Notes: generated from the letters alone by a model not told the origin. Counted from the first letter of the stretch, positions 49,312 to 58,300 are shown. The stretch is DNA of 64,000 nt from Microterricola gilva (GCF_004217495.1 NZ_SHLC01000001.1:3348001-3412000), one strand, 5' to 3'. Made by a program: numbers and translations.

Positions 49312-50064
49312 TCACACGCGGGCCGCAACCGGCTTCTGGCGCACAGGGCCAAGCGCGCTGACCAGCACAACGGCGACGATCACACCCGCGCACAGCACGG
49401 CGGCCAGGACGACGATCTGAAAGCGGCCGGCCTCCAGCGGCGACGCCCCGCCGAAGATGGCACCGACGAAGGCGCCGGGCAGGGTGACGAGACCCGTGGT
49501 CTTGGTCTGGTCGATGGAGGGCACGAGCGCGAAATGCGAGGCCTGGCGCGCGAGATCCCGTGTGGCCCGGCGCGGGGTCGCACCGAGGGCGAGCCAGCCC
49601 TCCACCTCGTCCCAGTGGTCGATCACGGCCTCCGTGAAACGGCGCCCGGTCAGGGTCGCGATCGCCATGGCGTTGCCGATCACGATGCCACCGACGGCCA
49701 ACACGTAGCGTGGCGAGAACTCGATCGCGCCGCTGCCGAACACGATGAGGAGGCTGACGCCGACGCCGAGGCCCATCGCCAGCCCGACCTCGGCGAATCG
49801 GACGGGCGAGAAACCGAGCCGGCGAGTGCTTGTCGCGGCGGCCGCGACAAACATGACGACGAGCCCGATCGCCACCAACAGCGGATTGCCGATGATGCCG
49901 GCCAGCACGAGGCTGACCGCGGCGAGCTGAGCCGCCCCGCGGAGCACTGCGAGCACGGGCGCCAACGGCGCCTGCATACGGAATCTCCAGCCGAGCACGC
50001 CGGCGATCGCCATCAGCAGCGCGACGCCGACGATGGTGGGGACCAGCTCAGGCAACCACGGCAC
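49312..50064 (-). CDS. FetB/UPF0014-family permease
   Basis: Membrane protein of the FetB (YbbM) family, 250 aa, with about six to seven hydrophobic segments. Family features include LRGAAQLAAVSLVLAGI, GGIVIGNAMAIATLTGRR, EGWLALGATPRRATRDLARQ and TTGLVTLPGAFVGAIFGGAS. In E. coli FetB works with the ATPase FetA in iron efflux; no ATPase gene is adjacent here. The GTG start is leaderless (TACGCT at 50071-50076, CGATCC), which rules out the longer frame that reaches 50202. Confidence 0.8.
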   Translation of the reverse strand: MPWLPELVPTIVGVALLMAIAGVLGWRFRMQAPLAPVLAVLRGAAQLAAVSLVLAGIIGNPLLVAIGLVVMFVAAAATSTRRLGFSPVRFAEVGLAMGLGVGVSLLIVFGSGAIEFSPRYVLAVGGIVIGNAMAIATLTGRRFTEAVIDHWDEVEGWLALGATPRRATRDLARQASHFALVPSIDQTKTTGLVTLPGAFVGAIFGGASPLEAGRFQIVVLAAVLCAGVIVAVVLVSALGPVRQKPVAARV

Positions 50065-50189
50065 GGATCGAGCGTAGCGGCGCGACGCGCACGCTGGCGA
50101 GGGCGGCGCGGCTTCGTGCCAACGCCCGGATGCCACCCCGCTACGCTGTCGGCAGGATCGACACGCGCGATCGCCGACATGGAGGCACA

Positions 50190-50555
50190 ATGCACCTGGC
50201 ACTCAGCATCGACAAGGCGTCGACGACGCCGCCATTCGAGCAGCTGCGGATGCAGTTGCTCGCCGCCGTGCAAGACGGCCGCCTGCCAGCTGGCACCCGC
50301 CTGCCGACGGTGCGCGGCCTCGCCACCGAGCTCGGCCTCGCGGTGAACACGGTGGCCGGCAGCTATCGGGCGCTCGAGAAGGACGGCGTCATCGAGACGC
50401 GCGGACGCGCAGGCAGCTTCGTCGCGGAGACGGGCGACCCCACCGCGACGCAGCTGCAGCTGGCCGCGCACGCCTTCGCGGAGCGGGCCGGCCAGCTCGG
50501 CGTCGCACCGGATGCCGCGATCAAAGCCGTACGCGCCGCGCTCGCGCACAGCTGA
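50190..50555 (+). CDS. Short GntR-family regulator (YtrA/YhcF type)
   Basis: Small winged-helix regulator, 121 aa. The DNA-binding domain occupies residues 1-80 (PPFEQLRMQLLAAVQDGRLP, LPTVRGLATELGLAVNTVAG, YRALEKDGVIETRGRAGSFV). Only a short helical tail follows, without an effector domain, as in the YtrA subfamily. GGAGG lies 4 nt before the ATG, and TACGCT at 50142-50147 is a probable -10. Regulators of this type usually sit with ABC transporter genes; the divergent FetB-like permease may be its partner. Confidence 0.8.
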   Translation: MHLALSIDKASTTPPFEQLRMQLLAAVQDGRLPAGTRLPTVRGLATELGLAVNTVAGSYRALEKDGVIETRGRAGSFVAETGDPTATQLQLAAHAFAERAGQLGVAPDAAIKAVRAALAHS

Positions 50556-50570
50556 CCCGAACGCAGAGAG

Positions 50571-50633
50571 AAAAACAGGAGCAGAGCTCCGCCGGGGCCG
50601 TATGGCGCTCCGCGGTGCTCTGCTCCTGTTTTT
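50571..50633. terminator. Bidirectional terminator
   Basis: AAAAACAGGAGCAGAGC (50571-50587) pairs perfectly with 50617-50633, which ends in TTTTT. T-tracts on both strands fit termination of the convergent gntR and putA genes. The unit is similar to 42302-42356 and 60031-60097. Confidence 0.85.
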
Positions 50634-50659
50634 GACGTTGGCTGGGGGTGGCCCGCCTG

Positions 50660-53600
50660 TTAGATCACGCCCTCTGAGAGGGTGCTCGGGTTGCCGAAGC
50701 GGTGAGCCGTGATCGAGATCGCCTGCTCGCGCAGGAACGGCAGCACCTCGATGCGGCCGGCCTGGGTGACCTCGTGATCGTAGATCGCGACGTCCGGGCT
50801 GCCGCCGAGCGCGGTGGACAGCGCGGCGGACGCTCCGCCACCGATCGCGTCGACGATGCGCACGCGGGAGGTGGTGATGCCGCCTGATGCCGCACGCTGA
50901 AGCCACGCGGCATCCGACTCGGTCTTCACGACGATGTCGCGCGACTCCAGCTGCGCCTGCACCGCGGCGGGCAGCGCGAGGGCGCTGGACACCTCGAAGC
51001 GGGAGCGGGAGAGCACGCCGGCCGCGATCACGCGCAGGGCGTGGCCGAGGCTGGCCGCCTCAGACACCCGCACCGTGACGGGCAGGTGGCGGTAGCGGAA
51101 CACGTTGCGCTCGAGGCCGAGCGCCGAGACGTCCTTCGCGGTGCCGAACTCCTCGGCCCAGGCGATGGCGTCGCTGAGCGCGCTGCGCCGCAGCACGTCG
51201 AACTCCTCGTAGCCGAGCGAGGACTGCGACGCCTCGATGAGGGCGCTGACCCGGTCGTCGAGGCCGCGCAGGTGCAGCGTCTGGCTGTGCGCGCCCGGGT
51301 TGTTCACCCAGCCGCCGAGTCCGATCAGGTAGTTCGGTCCGCCTGCCTTGGTGCCAGCACCGACCGAGGACCGCTTCCAGCCACCGAAGGGCTGGCGCTG
51401 CACGATCGCACCGGTCGTGCCGCGGTTGACGTAGAGGTTTCCCGCCTCGACGGTGTCGAGCCAGAGCGCGAGCTCCTCGGCGTCGAGCGAGTGCAGGCCG
51501 GCGGTCAGACCGTAGTCGACCGCGTTCTGGAAGCGGATCGCCTCCTCGAGGTTGCGGGCGTGCATCACACCGAGCACCGGGCCGAAGAATTCGGTGAGGT
51601 GGAAGTAGGAGCCAGGCGCGACACCGGTGCGGATACCGGGCGACCACAGCTTGCCGGTGGCGTCGAGCTGCTTCGGCTCCACCAGCCAGCTCTCGCCTGC
51701 GCCGAGCTCGGTGAGCGCGTGCAGCAGCTTGCCGGAGGCCGGCTCGACGATCGGACCCATCTGCGTCTCCGGGTTGGCCGGGTAGCCGACCTTCAGCGAG
51801 CTCGCGGCATCCACCAGCTGGCTCTCGAAGCGCTTGGAGTGGGCGACGGAGCCGACGACGATCACGAGGCTCGCGGCCGAGCACTTCTGGCCGGCGTGAC
51901 CGAACGCGCTCTTGATGACATCGGATGCCGCCAGGTCGAGGTCCGCGCTCGGCGTGACGATCACAGCGTTCTTGCCGCTCGTCTCGGCCAGCAGCGGCAG
52001 GTCGGGGCGGAAGGAGCGGAACAGCTGGGCCGTCTCGTAGCCACCGGTCAGGATCACGCGGTCGACGGAGGGGTGCGAAACGAGCTGGCGGCCGAGCTCG
52101 TGCCTGGCCTCGCCGGCGAAGTCGACGAGGGCGAGCAGCTCGCGCGGGACGCCGGCCTGCCAGAGGGCCTCGACCATGATCGCGCCGGAGCGGCGGGCCA
52201 GCTTGGCCGGCTTGATGATGACGCCTGAGCCGGCGGCGAGCGCCGAGAGCACGGAGCCTGCCGGGATGGCGACGGGGAAGTTCCACGGCGGGGTGACGAC
52301 AGTGAGCGTTGACGGCACGAAGCGCGCACCCTGCACGGCATCGAGGTCCTTCGCGCGCTCTGCGTAGTAGTGGGCGAAGTCGATCGCCTCGCTGATCTCG
52401 GGGTCGGCTTCTGCGATGGTCTTGCCGGTCTCGGCGGCCATCACCTCGATCAGTCGGCCGCGGTTGGCGGCGAGGGCGATGCCGGCGCGGTGCAGCACCT
52501 CGGCGCGCTCCGCGCCGCTGCGACGGCCCCACTCGACGCCGGTGTGGGCGACGGTGTCGATCACGCGCTCGAGCACGGCGGCGTCGCTGATCGAGGCGGC
52601 CTCGATCACGTCGACGCCGATCTGCGACTCGGCGACGCGGCCGAGGATCGCGCGACCCCACGCCCGGTTGGCCGGCAGGGCCGGGTCAGTGTCCGGCTCA
52701 TTGCGGAAACCAGAAGTCTCCGAGGCTTCGGCGGCCGTGTCGACCGCGGCGCTGACGACCGCATCGGCCGTCTGAGTCGGCTGGGCGGATGCCGCGGCCT
52801 CCGGCTCGTACTCCTCGAGCGCCTCGGCCATCTCCCCGCGGCTGAGCCCGAGCACCATGGCGGTCAGGTTCGGGTCGGAGGCCTCCTCGGTCACCGGGGC
52901 GGGCGGGCGCAGCGCGTCGATCACGTCGATGAGCACCGGAGCGCGCTCCGTCGAGCGGTTCTGCGTGCGGTTCGGCCCTGGCACGACGGTGTCGAGCTCG
53001 GCGAGCGATGCGCTGAAGCGGCGGGTCTCGCGCTGCAACAGGGCGGCCGAGCTGTTCAGCTCGAACACCGCCGACATGAAGTTCTCCTGGCTGGCGTTCT
53101 CTTCGAGACGGCGGATCAGGTAGGCGATGGCGACGTCGAACTCGGCCGGGTTCACGACCGGCGTGTAGAGCAGCAGCTCGCCGACGTCCTTCTTCACGGC
53201 CTCGGCCTGACCGGTTGCCATGCCGAGGAGCATCTCGAACTCGATGTTGGACTGCACACCGCGCTGGCCGGCGAGCAGCCAGGCGAATGCGACGTCGAAC
53301 AGGTTGTGCCCGGCCACACCGAGGCGGACGGCATCCGTGTTCTCGTAGGTGAGCGCCCAGTTCAGCACGCGCTTGTAGTTGGTGTCGCTGTCCTGCTTCG
53401 TCGAGTAGGTGGCGAGCGGCCAGTCGTGTACGGCGGCGTCGACGTGCTCCATCGCGAGGTTGGCGCCCTTGACGAGGCGCACCTTGATCGGGGCGCCGCC
53501 ACGGGCCCGGCGGGCCTTCGACCACTCGGTGAGGCCCTGCAGCGCGTCGAGCGCGTCGGGCAGGTAGGCCTGCAGCACGATGCCGGCCTCGAGGTTCAGC

Positions 53601-54370
53601 AGCTGCGGCTGGTCGAGGATCCGCTCGAAGACCGCGATCGTCAGGTCGAGGTCGCGGTACTCCTCCATGTCGAGGTTGATGAACTTGGTGCGCCCGTTGA
53701 CCGGTGCCGAGTTCGCGGCCAGCTCGTAGAGCGGGGTGAGGCGCTCGACGGTGCGCTCGACGGCCTCGTCGAACGACCACATCGAGAGCTGGCTCGAGAC
53801 GGCGCTGACCTTGATCGAGACGTAGTCGACGTCGGGGCGGGCGAGCAGCGCGCGGGTGCCCTCGAGGCGGCGGTCGGCCTCCTTCTGGCCGAGCACGGCC
53901 TCGCCGAGCAGGTTGAGGTTGAGGCGGTTGCCGCCGGAACGCAGCTGCTCGATCACGGGGCCGAGCTTCTCCGGCGAGGCGTCGACGACGAGGTGGCCGA
54001 CCATCTCGCGCAGCACACGGCGCGCGACGGGGATGACGACCCACGGGATGACGGGGCCGAGCACGCCGCCCAGGCCGATGGCGCCGCGCATGTACCAGGG
54101 CAGGAAGCGCGGCGTCTTCGCCGCGACGGCCTGCAGGTTGTGTCCGGCGACCATGAGGTCTTCCGGCCGCATGACACCGTCGACGAAGCCGACGGTGAAG
54201 TCGAGCCCGTTGGGGTCTTTCAGCACACCGGCGAGGCGCTCGGCGGCGGGATCGGCCGGGGCGTTGGCGCTGTCGGCCAGCCACTTCTTCACGAGGGCGA
54301 TGGTCGCCGTCTCGAGTTCGCGGGCGTCGGGGCCCTCAGCCTGGAGTTCGGAGCTGGAGAGGTGCGGCAT
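50660..54370 (-). CDS. putA: Bifunctional proline dehydrogenase / glutamate semialdehyde dehydrogenase
   Basis: Oxidises proline to glutamate, 1236 aa. The N-terminal proline dehydrogenase has DVDYVSIKVSAVSSQLSMW and KVRLVKGANLAMEH, then VRLGVAGHNLFDVAFAW. A variable Glu/Ala-rich linker of about 100 residues follows. The aldehyde dehydrogenase has PPWNFPVAIPAG, AETSGKNAVIVTPSADLD and the catalytic Cys in GHAGQKCSAA, then QPFGGWKRSS. A C-terminal domain of about 200 residues closes the protein. There is no DNA-binding ribbon-helix-helix domain, so it does not regulate itself. It looks leaderless: TAGTCT at 54378-54383, a 7-nt gap, ATG. The divergent LysR is its likely activator. Confidence 0.9.
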   Translation of the reverse strand: MPHLSSSELQAEGPDARELETATIALVKKWLADSANAPADPAAERLAGVLKDPNGLDFTVGFVDGVMRPEDLMVAGHNLQAVAAKTPRFLPWYMRGAIGLGGVLGPVIPWVVIPVARRVLREMVGHLVVDASPEKLGPVIEQLRSGGNRLNLNLLGEAVLGQKEADRRLEGTRALLARPDVDYVSIKVSAVSSQLSMWSFDEAVERTVERLTPLYELAANSAPVNGRTKFINLDMEEYRDLDLTIAVFERILDQPQLLNLEAGIVLQAYLPDALDALQGLTEWSKARRARGGAPIKVRLVKGANLAMEHVDAAVHDWPLATYSTKQDSDTNYKRVLNWALTYENTDAVRLGVAGHNLFDVAFAWLLAGQRGVQSNIEFEMLLGMATGQAEAVKKDVGELLLYTPVVNPAEFDVAIAYLIRRLEENASQENFMSAVFELNSSAALLQRETRRFSASLAELDTVVPGPNRTQNRSTERAPVLIDVIDALRPPAPVTEEASDPNLTAMVLGLSRGEMAEALEEYEPEAAASAQPTQTADAVVSAAVDTAAEASETSGFRNEPDTDPALPANRAWGRAILGRVAESQIGVDVIEAASISDAAVLERVIDTVAHTGVEWGRRSGAERAEVLHRAGIALAANRGRLIEVMAAETGKTIAEADPEISEAIDFAHYYAERAKDLDAVQGARFVPSTLTVVTPPWNFPVAIPAGSVLSALAAGSGVIIKPAKLARRSGAIMVEALWQAGVPRELLALVDFAGEARHELGRQLVSHPSVDRVILTGGYETAQLFRSFRPDLPLLAETSGKNAVIVTPSADLDLAASDVIKSAFGHAGQKCSAASLVIVVGSVAHSKRFESQLVDAASSLKVGYPANPETQMGPIVEPASGKLLHALTELGAGESWLVEPKQLDATGKLWSPGIRTGVAPGSYFHLTEFFGPVLGVMHARNLEEAIRFQNAVDYGLTAGLHSLDAEELALWLDTVEAGNLYVNRGTTGAIVQRQPFGGWKRSSVGAGTKAGGPNYLIGLGGWVNNPGAHSQTLHLRGLDDRVSALIEASQSSLGYEEFDVLRRSALSDAIAWAEEFGTAKDVSALGLERNVFRYRHLPVTVRVSEAASLGHALRVIAAGVLSRSRFEVSSALALPAAVQAQLESRDIVVKTESDAAWLQRAASGGITTSRVRIVDAIGGGASAALSTALGGSPDVAIYDHEVTQAGRIEVLPFLREQAISITAHRFGNPSTLSEGVI

Positions 54371-54551
54371 GGTCACGAGACTAGTTCTTTCGACGGGATG
54401 AAACACGGGGGCGCGGCGGTGCGCTTGCTGCAGATCTGCTGCGTGTTTCTCCAGTGTGAGGCCGCGCAACACTTCGGTAAAGCGAATGTTTATGACGAAT
54501 ATCAGTTAGTAGAATCGATGGATTGCCAGGCCCGATCACAGGGAGAATCCG

Positions 54552-55505
54552 ATGCTTGACGTGCGCCGACTGCGCCTGCTCCGTGAGGTGAAACTGCGCG
54601 GGACGCTCGCCGCCGTTGCCGACGCCCTCGCGTACAGCCCGTCCTCCGTGTCGCAGCAGTTGACACTGCTCGAGAAGGAGGTGGGCGTCCCCCTCCTCGA
54701 GAAGTCCGGACGCCGGGTGCTGCTGACCCCGCAGGCCGAGCTGCTCGTTGCACGGGCCGCCGAGGTGCTCGACACCCTCGAACGGGCAGAGGGCGAGCTC
54801 GCGGCATCCCTCACCACCGTGAGCGGAACCGTGCGCCTGGCCGTGTTCCAGTCGGCGGCGCACGCCGTCATCCCGCAGGCGCTCACGATCCTCGCCGCCG
54901 ACTACCCGGAGCTGCGGGTGGAGATGACGGAGCGCGAGCCGGATGCCGGCCTGTTCGAGGTGTCCGCCCGCGACTTCGACCTCGTCATCGCCGAGCAGTA
55001 CCCCGACCACACGCGTGAGCACCGCCCCGACCTCGACCGCGTGCACCTCGTCACCGACGTCATCCGCCTCGCTACCGCGCGACGCGTAGCGTCGCGAAAT
55101 GCGGCAGCCCCCAATCAGGGAGCCTCGGGGGCCGCGACCGATGCTCAAGCAATCCGGACTCTCGCCGAGGCCGCCGCACTGCCGTGGGTGATGGAACCGG
55201 AGGGCACGGCGGCCCGTGCCTGGGCCACGCAGCTCTGCCGCGCGGCAGGCTTCGAGCCCGATGTGCGCTTCGAGACGGCCGACCTCATGGCGCACATCCG
55301 CCTGATCCGCTCCGGCAACGCCGTCGGGCTGTTGCCCGACCTCGTCTGGGCCGGCGAGAACCCGACGGTGCGGCTGCTCGAGCTGCCCGGCACCCCGCAC
55401 CGTGACGTCTTCACCTCGGCGCGGCGCTCCAGCGCCGAGCGCCCGGGCGTCTCGGCCGTGCGCGAGGCCCTCGCGCGGGCCGTCGCGGAGCTCTCCCCCG
55501 CCTGA
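54552..55505 (+). CDS. LysR-family regulator carrying an in-frame repeat
   Basis: Probable regulator of putA, 317 aa. The winged helix is normal (MLDVRRLRLLREVKLRGTLA, VADALAYSPSSVSQQLTLLE, LEKSGRRVLLTPQAE). The effector domain is normal up to VHLVTDVIRLATA. It then runs through 68 bp of dispersed repeat (copy E, 55077-55144), read as ARRVASRNAAAPNQGASGAA, and resumes with TLAEAAALPWVMEPEG. The frame stays open. The insert replaces the loop where relatives usually have a short stretch such as LPADHP. It may still be active. GGGAGAA precedes the ATG. Confidence 0.8.
   Translation: MLDVRRLRLLREVKLRGTLAAVADALAYSPSSVSQQLTLLEKEVGVPLLEKSGRRVLLTPQAELLVARAAEVLDTLERAEGELAASLTTVSGTVRLAVFQSAAHAVIPQALTILAADYPELRVEMTEREPDAGLFEVSARDFDLVIAEQYPDHTREHRPDLDRVHLVTDVIRLATARRVASRNAAAPNQGASGAATDAQAIRTLAEAAALPWVMEPEGTAARAWATQLCRAAGFEPDVRFETADLMAHIRLIRSGNAVGLLPDLVWAGENPTVRLLELPGTPHRDVFTSARRSSAERPGVSAVREALARAVAELSPA
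55077..55144 (+). repeat. 68-bp GNA-hairpin repeat, copy E (inside lysR)
   Basis: The full 68-bp unit with hairpin CGCGACGC-GTA-GCGTCGCG (55078-55096), then GCGGCAGCCCCCAATCAGGG and CCGCGACCGATGC. It is in the same orientation as the host gene and translated without a stop. Confidence 0.85.
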
Positions 55506-55525
55506 GCCAGCGGCATCCACCTCGC

Positions 55526-55567
55526 GCCAGCGCCGAACTCGCAGAAGCCAGCGCCGAACTCGTAGAA
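55526..55567 (+). repeat. Tandem 21-bp direct repeat
   Basis: Two adjacent 21-bp units (55526-55546 and 55547-55567), each containing AGCGCCGAACTCG, with one mismatch. They run into the terminator hairpin that follows. Confidence 0.75.
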
Positions 55568-55601
55568 AGGGTCCGCTTCGAGGCGCGAAGCGGACCGTTT
55601 C
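55565..55601. terminator. Bidirectional terminator after lysR
   Basis: GAAAGGGTCCGCTTCG (55565-55580) pairs with CGAAGCGGACCGTTTC (55586-55601) with one mismatch and a 5-nt loop. It lies between convergent genes. Confidence 0.75.
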
Positions 55602-55647
55602 TTCGAGCTCGGCGCGGATGCCGGAGCGCGGATGCCGGAGCGCGGCG

Positions 55648-56055
55648 CTAGATGGGCAGGGTCGTTGTGCCGTTGCGCTTCTTGTCGACCGTCTTCTTCA
55701 GGAAGATCATCGGCAGGAAGAAAGTGGCGCAGGCGGTGACCAGCCACACCAGGACGGGCGCGACGATCCACGCGCGCCAGCCCTCGATCTCGAGTCCGCC
55801 TGGGAACAGCGACGCGACGAAGAGCGCGACGAAGGTGGAGACGAGGCCGATGCCGCCGAGGAAGGCCGGCGCGTTGCGCGCGGCGATCTTGAACAGGAAC
55901 GGGCTGACCACGCTCTGGATGATCGCGAACACCAGCACCGCCACGGTCGCGCCGCTCCAGCTGAGGGTGACCTCCGGCACCAGCCACATCGCCACGAGCA
56001 GGCCGATGGCGGCGGACGCGATGAAGATGGCGGTGCGAATCAGGAAGCGGATCAT
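55648..56055 (-). CDS. Small four-helix membrane protein (phage-holin-family-like, DUF)
   Basis: Membrane protein of 135 aa with four hydrophobic segments (LIRTAIFIASAAIGLLVAMW; ATVAVLVFAIIQSVVSPFLF; GGIGLVSTFVALFVASLF; APVLVWLVTACATFFLPMIF). It resembles the group annotated as phage holin family (superfamily IV), which in Actinobacteria is chromosomal and not tied to phage. The C-terminus is basic. The start is set by a leaderless signal: TACGAT at 56062-56067, a 6-nt gap, ATG. No phage genes are nearby. The function is unknown. Confidence 0.7.
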   Translation of the reverse strand: MIRFLIRTAIFIASAAIGLLVAMWLVPEVTLSWSGATVAVLVFAIIQSVVSPFLFKIAARNAPAFLGGIGLVSTFVALFVASLFPGGLEIEGWRAWIVAPVLVWLVTACATFFLPMIFLKKTVDKKRNGTTTLPI

Positions 56056-56133
56056 GTGCTCATCGTAGGGCCGGAGCCGCGGCATCCGGGGTACACGGGC
56101 GCGCCGAGTCGCACCGCCAGCGGCGAGGGGCTC

Positions 56134-57696
56134 CTAGAAGCGCCAGATCAGCGGCACGTAGAAGGTGGCGACGGCGAGGAAGAGCAGAAGCAGCGGCAGG
56201 CCGAGCTTCCAGTAGTCGGTGAAGCGGTAGCCACCGGGGCCCATCACCATCATGTTCGCCGGGGTGGCGATGGGCGTGAGGAAGGAGGCGGCGCCGGCCA
56301 CCGTGAGGCCCATGAGGAACGGCAGCACCGAGACGCCCATCGTCGCGGCCACCGAGACGGCGACCGGGATGACGATGAGCACCGTGGCCGTGTTGCTGAT
56401 GAGTTGACCGAGCACAACGGTGATGAGGCAGAGTGCGAAGAGGGCCAGCTGCGGCCCGGAATCGCCGACGACGCCGAGCAGGCCGTCGGCGATGAGGTCG
56501 GCCGCGCCGGTCTGCATGAACGCCGTCGAGAGCGGGATCATCCCGGCCACGAGCACGACCGTCGTCCACGAGATGCTGCGGTAGGCCTGCGGCACCGACA
56601 CCGTGCGGGTGAGCACCATGGCCAGCGCCGCCACGATACCGGCGATCGCTGCCGGCACCAGCCCGGTCGCCAGCAGCACGACCATGCCGGTCAGGATGCC
56701 GATCGCCCAGCCGGCGCGGGGGCCGAGCGGCACCGTGCGGCGCAGCAGATCGGGCGAGTCGACCACCAGCACATCGGGGTCTGCCGTGTGCTCGTCCAGG
56801 GCGGCCCAGCTGCCCTCGAGCAGCAGCGTGTCGCCGGCGGCCAGGGCCGCATCCTTGCCCTCGAGGTTCTCGCCCTTCCGCTGCACCGCGAGGATCACCA
56901 GGTCGCCGCTCGGCGTGCACATGCCGGGGAACACCGTGAGGCCGATGAGGGTCGAGCGCGGCGGGATGACAACCTCCGCGACACCGCCGCTGGCGTCGAT
57001 CAGCTCGGCCGGCGGGGTGGTCAGCGCATACTGACTGCGCAGCACCCTGGCGTGGTCGCTCAGGTCGCGCGGCATCAGGCTCGCCGTGCGCTCCGGCACC
57101 AGCTTGTTGCCGAAGGCCATGGTGATCAACAGGGTGCCGATGACGAGGGGCACACCGGCCAGGCCGAACTCGAAGAAGCCGAATGCGCCCTCGCCGGCGT
57201 CGACGGCGGCCTCGGAGACGATGATGTTCACCGGCGTCCCGGTGAGGGCGAGCATCGACCCCGCGTGGGCGGCGAAGGCGAGCGGCAGCAGCATCCGCGA
57301 TGGGGCGAGGCCGGCGCGGACAGCGACGACCACGACGACGGGCAGCAGCGCCGCCACGGCGCCGTTCACGCTGATCAGCGCGGTGAGCACGGCAACGAGC
57401 AGCATCACGAGGACGAGCAGCTTGCGCGGGTTCTTGCCCGCTGCACCGATCACCTTTTGGCCGGCCCAGGTCGTGACGCCCGTGGCATCCAGGCCCTCGC
57501 TCACGACGAAGAGTGATGCGATGAACAGAACGGTCGGGTCGCCGAAACCGGCGAGGGACTGCTGCAGTGTGAGCACGCCCGTCGCCCACAGCGCGACGGC
57601 GACAGCAAGCGCGATGGCGCCGACCGGAATGCGGTTCGACATGAACAGGGCGACAGACACCAACAGGATGATGAGCGTTATCGCGATGGGGTCCAC
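56134..57696 (-). CDS. SLC13/DASS-type permease with TrkA-C domain
   Basis: Membrane permease, 520 aa, of the SLC13/CitMHS-like superfamily that moves dicarboxylates, sulfate or similar anions. The two hairpin motifs are seen in SVNGAVAALLPVVVVVAV... LTGTPVNIIVSEAAV and in GQLISNTATVLIVIPVAVSV... LTPIATPANMMVMGPGGYR. A cytoplasmic TrkA-C (RCK_C) domain lies at about residues 225-300 (IPPRSTLIGLTVFPGMCT... GDTLLLEGSWAAL). Many relatives have two such domains. The GTG start is leaderless: TAGTGT at 57703-57708, a 6-nt gap. The substrate is not evident. Confidence 0.8.
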   Translation of the reverse strand: MDPIAITLIILLVSVALFMSNRIPVGAIALAVAVALWATGVLTLQQSLAGFGDPTVLFIASLFVVSEGLDATGVTTWAGQKVIGAAGKNPRKLLVLVMLLVAVLTALISVNGAVAALLPVVVVVAVRAGLAPSRMLLPLAFAAHAGSMLALTGTPVNIIVSEAAVDAGEGAFGFFEFGLAGVPLVIGTLLITMAFGNKLVPERTASLMPRDLSDHARVLRSQYALTTPPAELIDASGGVAEVVIPPRSTLIGLTVFPGMCTPSGDLVILAVQRKGENLEGKDAALAAGDTLLLEGSWAALDEHTADPDVLVVDSPDLLRRTVPLGPRAGWAIGILTGMVVLLATGLVPAAIAGIVAALAMVLTRTVSVPQAYRSISWTTVVLVAGMIPLSTAFMQTGAADLIADGLLGVVGDSGPQLALFALCLITVVLGQLISNTATVLIVIPVAVSVAATMGVSVLPFLMGLTVAGAASFLTPIATPANMMVMGPGGYRFTDYWKLGLPLLLLFLAVATFYVPLIWRF

Positions 57697-57821
57697 AGCA
57701 TGACACTAACGCTGTGCCTAACGTTTCGATGCCATTTCTCGCAGCGGCCCCACGCGGCGCGCTACCGTGGAGCCCATCGGGCCCCGAGCGGGCCGACACG
57801 AGCCACGAACGGATGGTCACG

Positions 57822-58244
57822 ATGAAGAGATTTCCCCTCGGAACACTGTTGGGCTCGCCGCGACGACACCGCGTCGCAGCGGCCATCGCGATCGCAGCGG
57901 CGACCGGTCTGGCACTGAGCGGATGCCAGGTCTACGGCGTCGGTGCGCCGGCCGAGCCGGACCCCGTCGGCTTCTGGGGCACAGCGGACACCGCTGGACT
58001 CCCCTTCCTCGCTTTCACCGAAGACGGCAAGGTGGCCGGCTCGGATGGCTGCAATCAGCTCACCGGCGCGTGGGAGGTTGAGGGGTCGACGATCGACTTC
58101 ATCGACGTTGCCTCGACACTCATGGCTTGCGAGGGCGTCGACACCTGGCTGTCAGCACTCGACTCGGCGACGATCTCCGGCGAGACGATGACGATCATGG
58201 ACAACGCCGACAAGGAGATCGGCACGCTGAAGTTCGTCGAGTAG
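57822..58244 (+). CDS. META-domain lipoprotein
   Basis: Secreted lipoprotein, 140 aa from the preferred ATG. The signal peptide is basic (KRFPLG...SPRRHR) and ends in LALSGC, with Cys35 lipidated. The mature part is a META/HslJ-like domain: VGFWGTAD, LAFTEDGKVAGSDGCNQLTG, STLMACEG, and KEIGTLKFVE. Cys residues in DGCNQ and MACEG are typical of the family. An alternative ATG lies three codons earlier. META proteins are linked with stress tolerance; the role here is unknown. Confidence 0.8.
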   Translation: MKRFPLGTLLGSPRRHRVAAAIAIAAATGLALSGCQVYGVGAPAEPDPVGFWGTADTAGLPFLAFTEDGKVAGSDGCNQLTGAWEVEGSTIDFIDVASTLMACEGVDTWLSALDSATISGETMTIMDNADKEIGTLKFVE

Positions 58245-58300
58245 TCAGGCGCAGAGCAACGGCGGCGGCTCGCGGCATCCGCCGCGGATAGGCTCGGCTC

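Noticed and set aside
50080-50112. A possible further copy of the 68-bp repeat (GCGCGACGCGCACGCTGGCG).
   Set aside because: The first ten bases match, but the stem does not pair and the rest aligns poorly. It is probably chance in GC-rich sequence.
55648-56055. The holin-like gene as evidence of a prophage.
   Set aside because: This family is chromosomal in many actinobacteria, and no lysin, tail or integrase genes are nearby.
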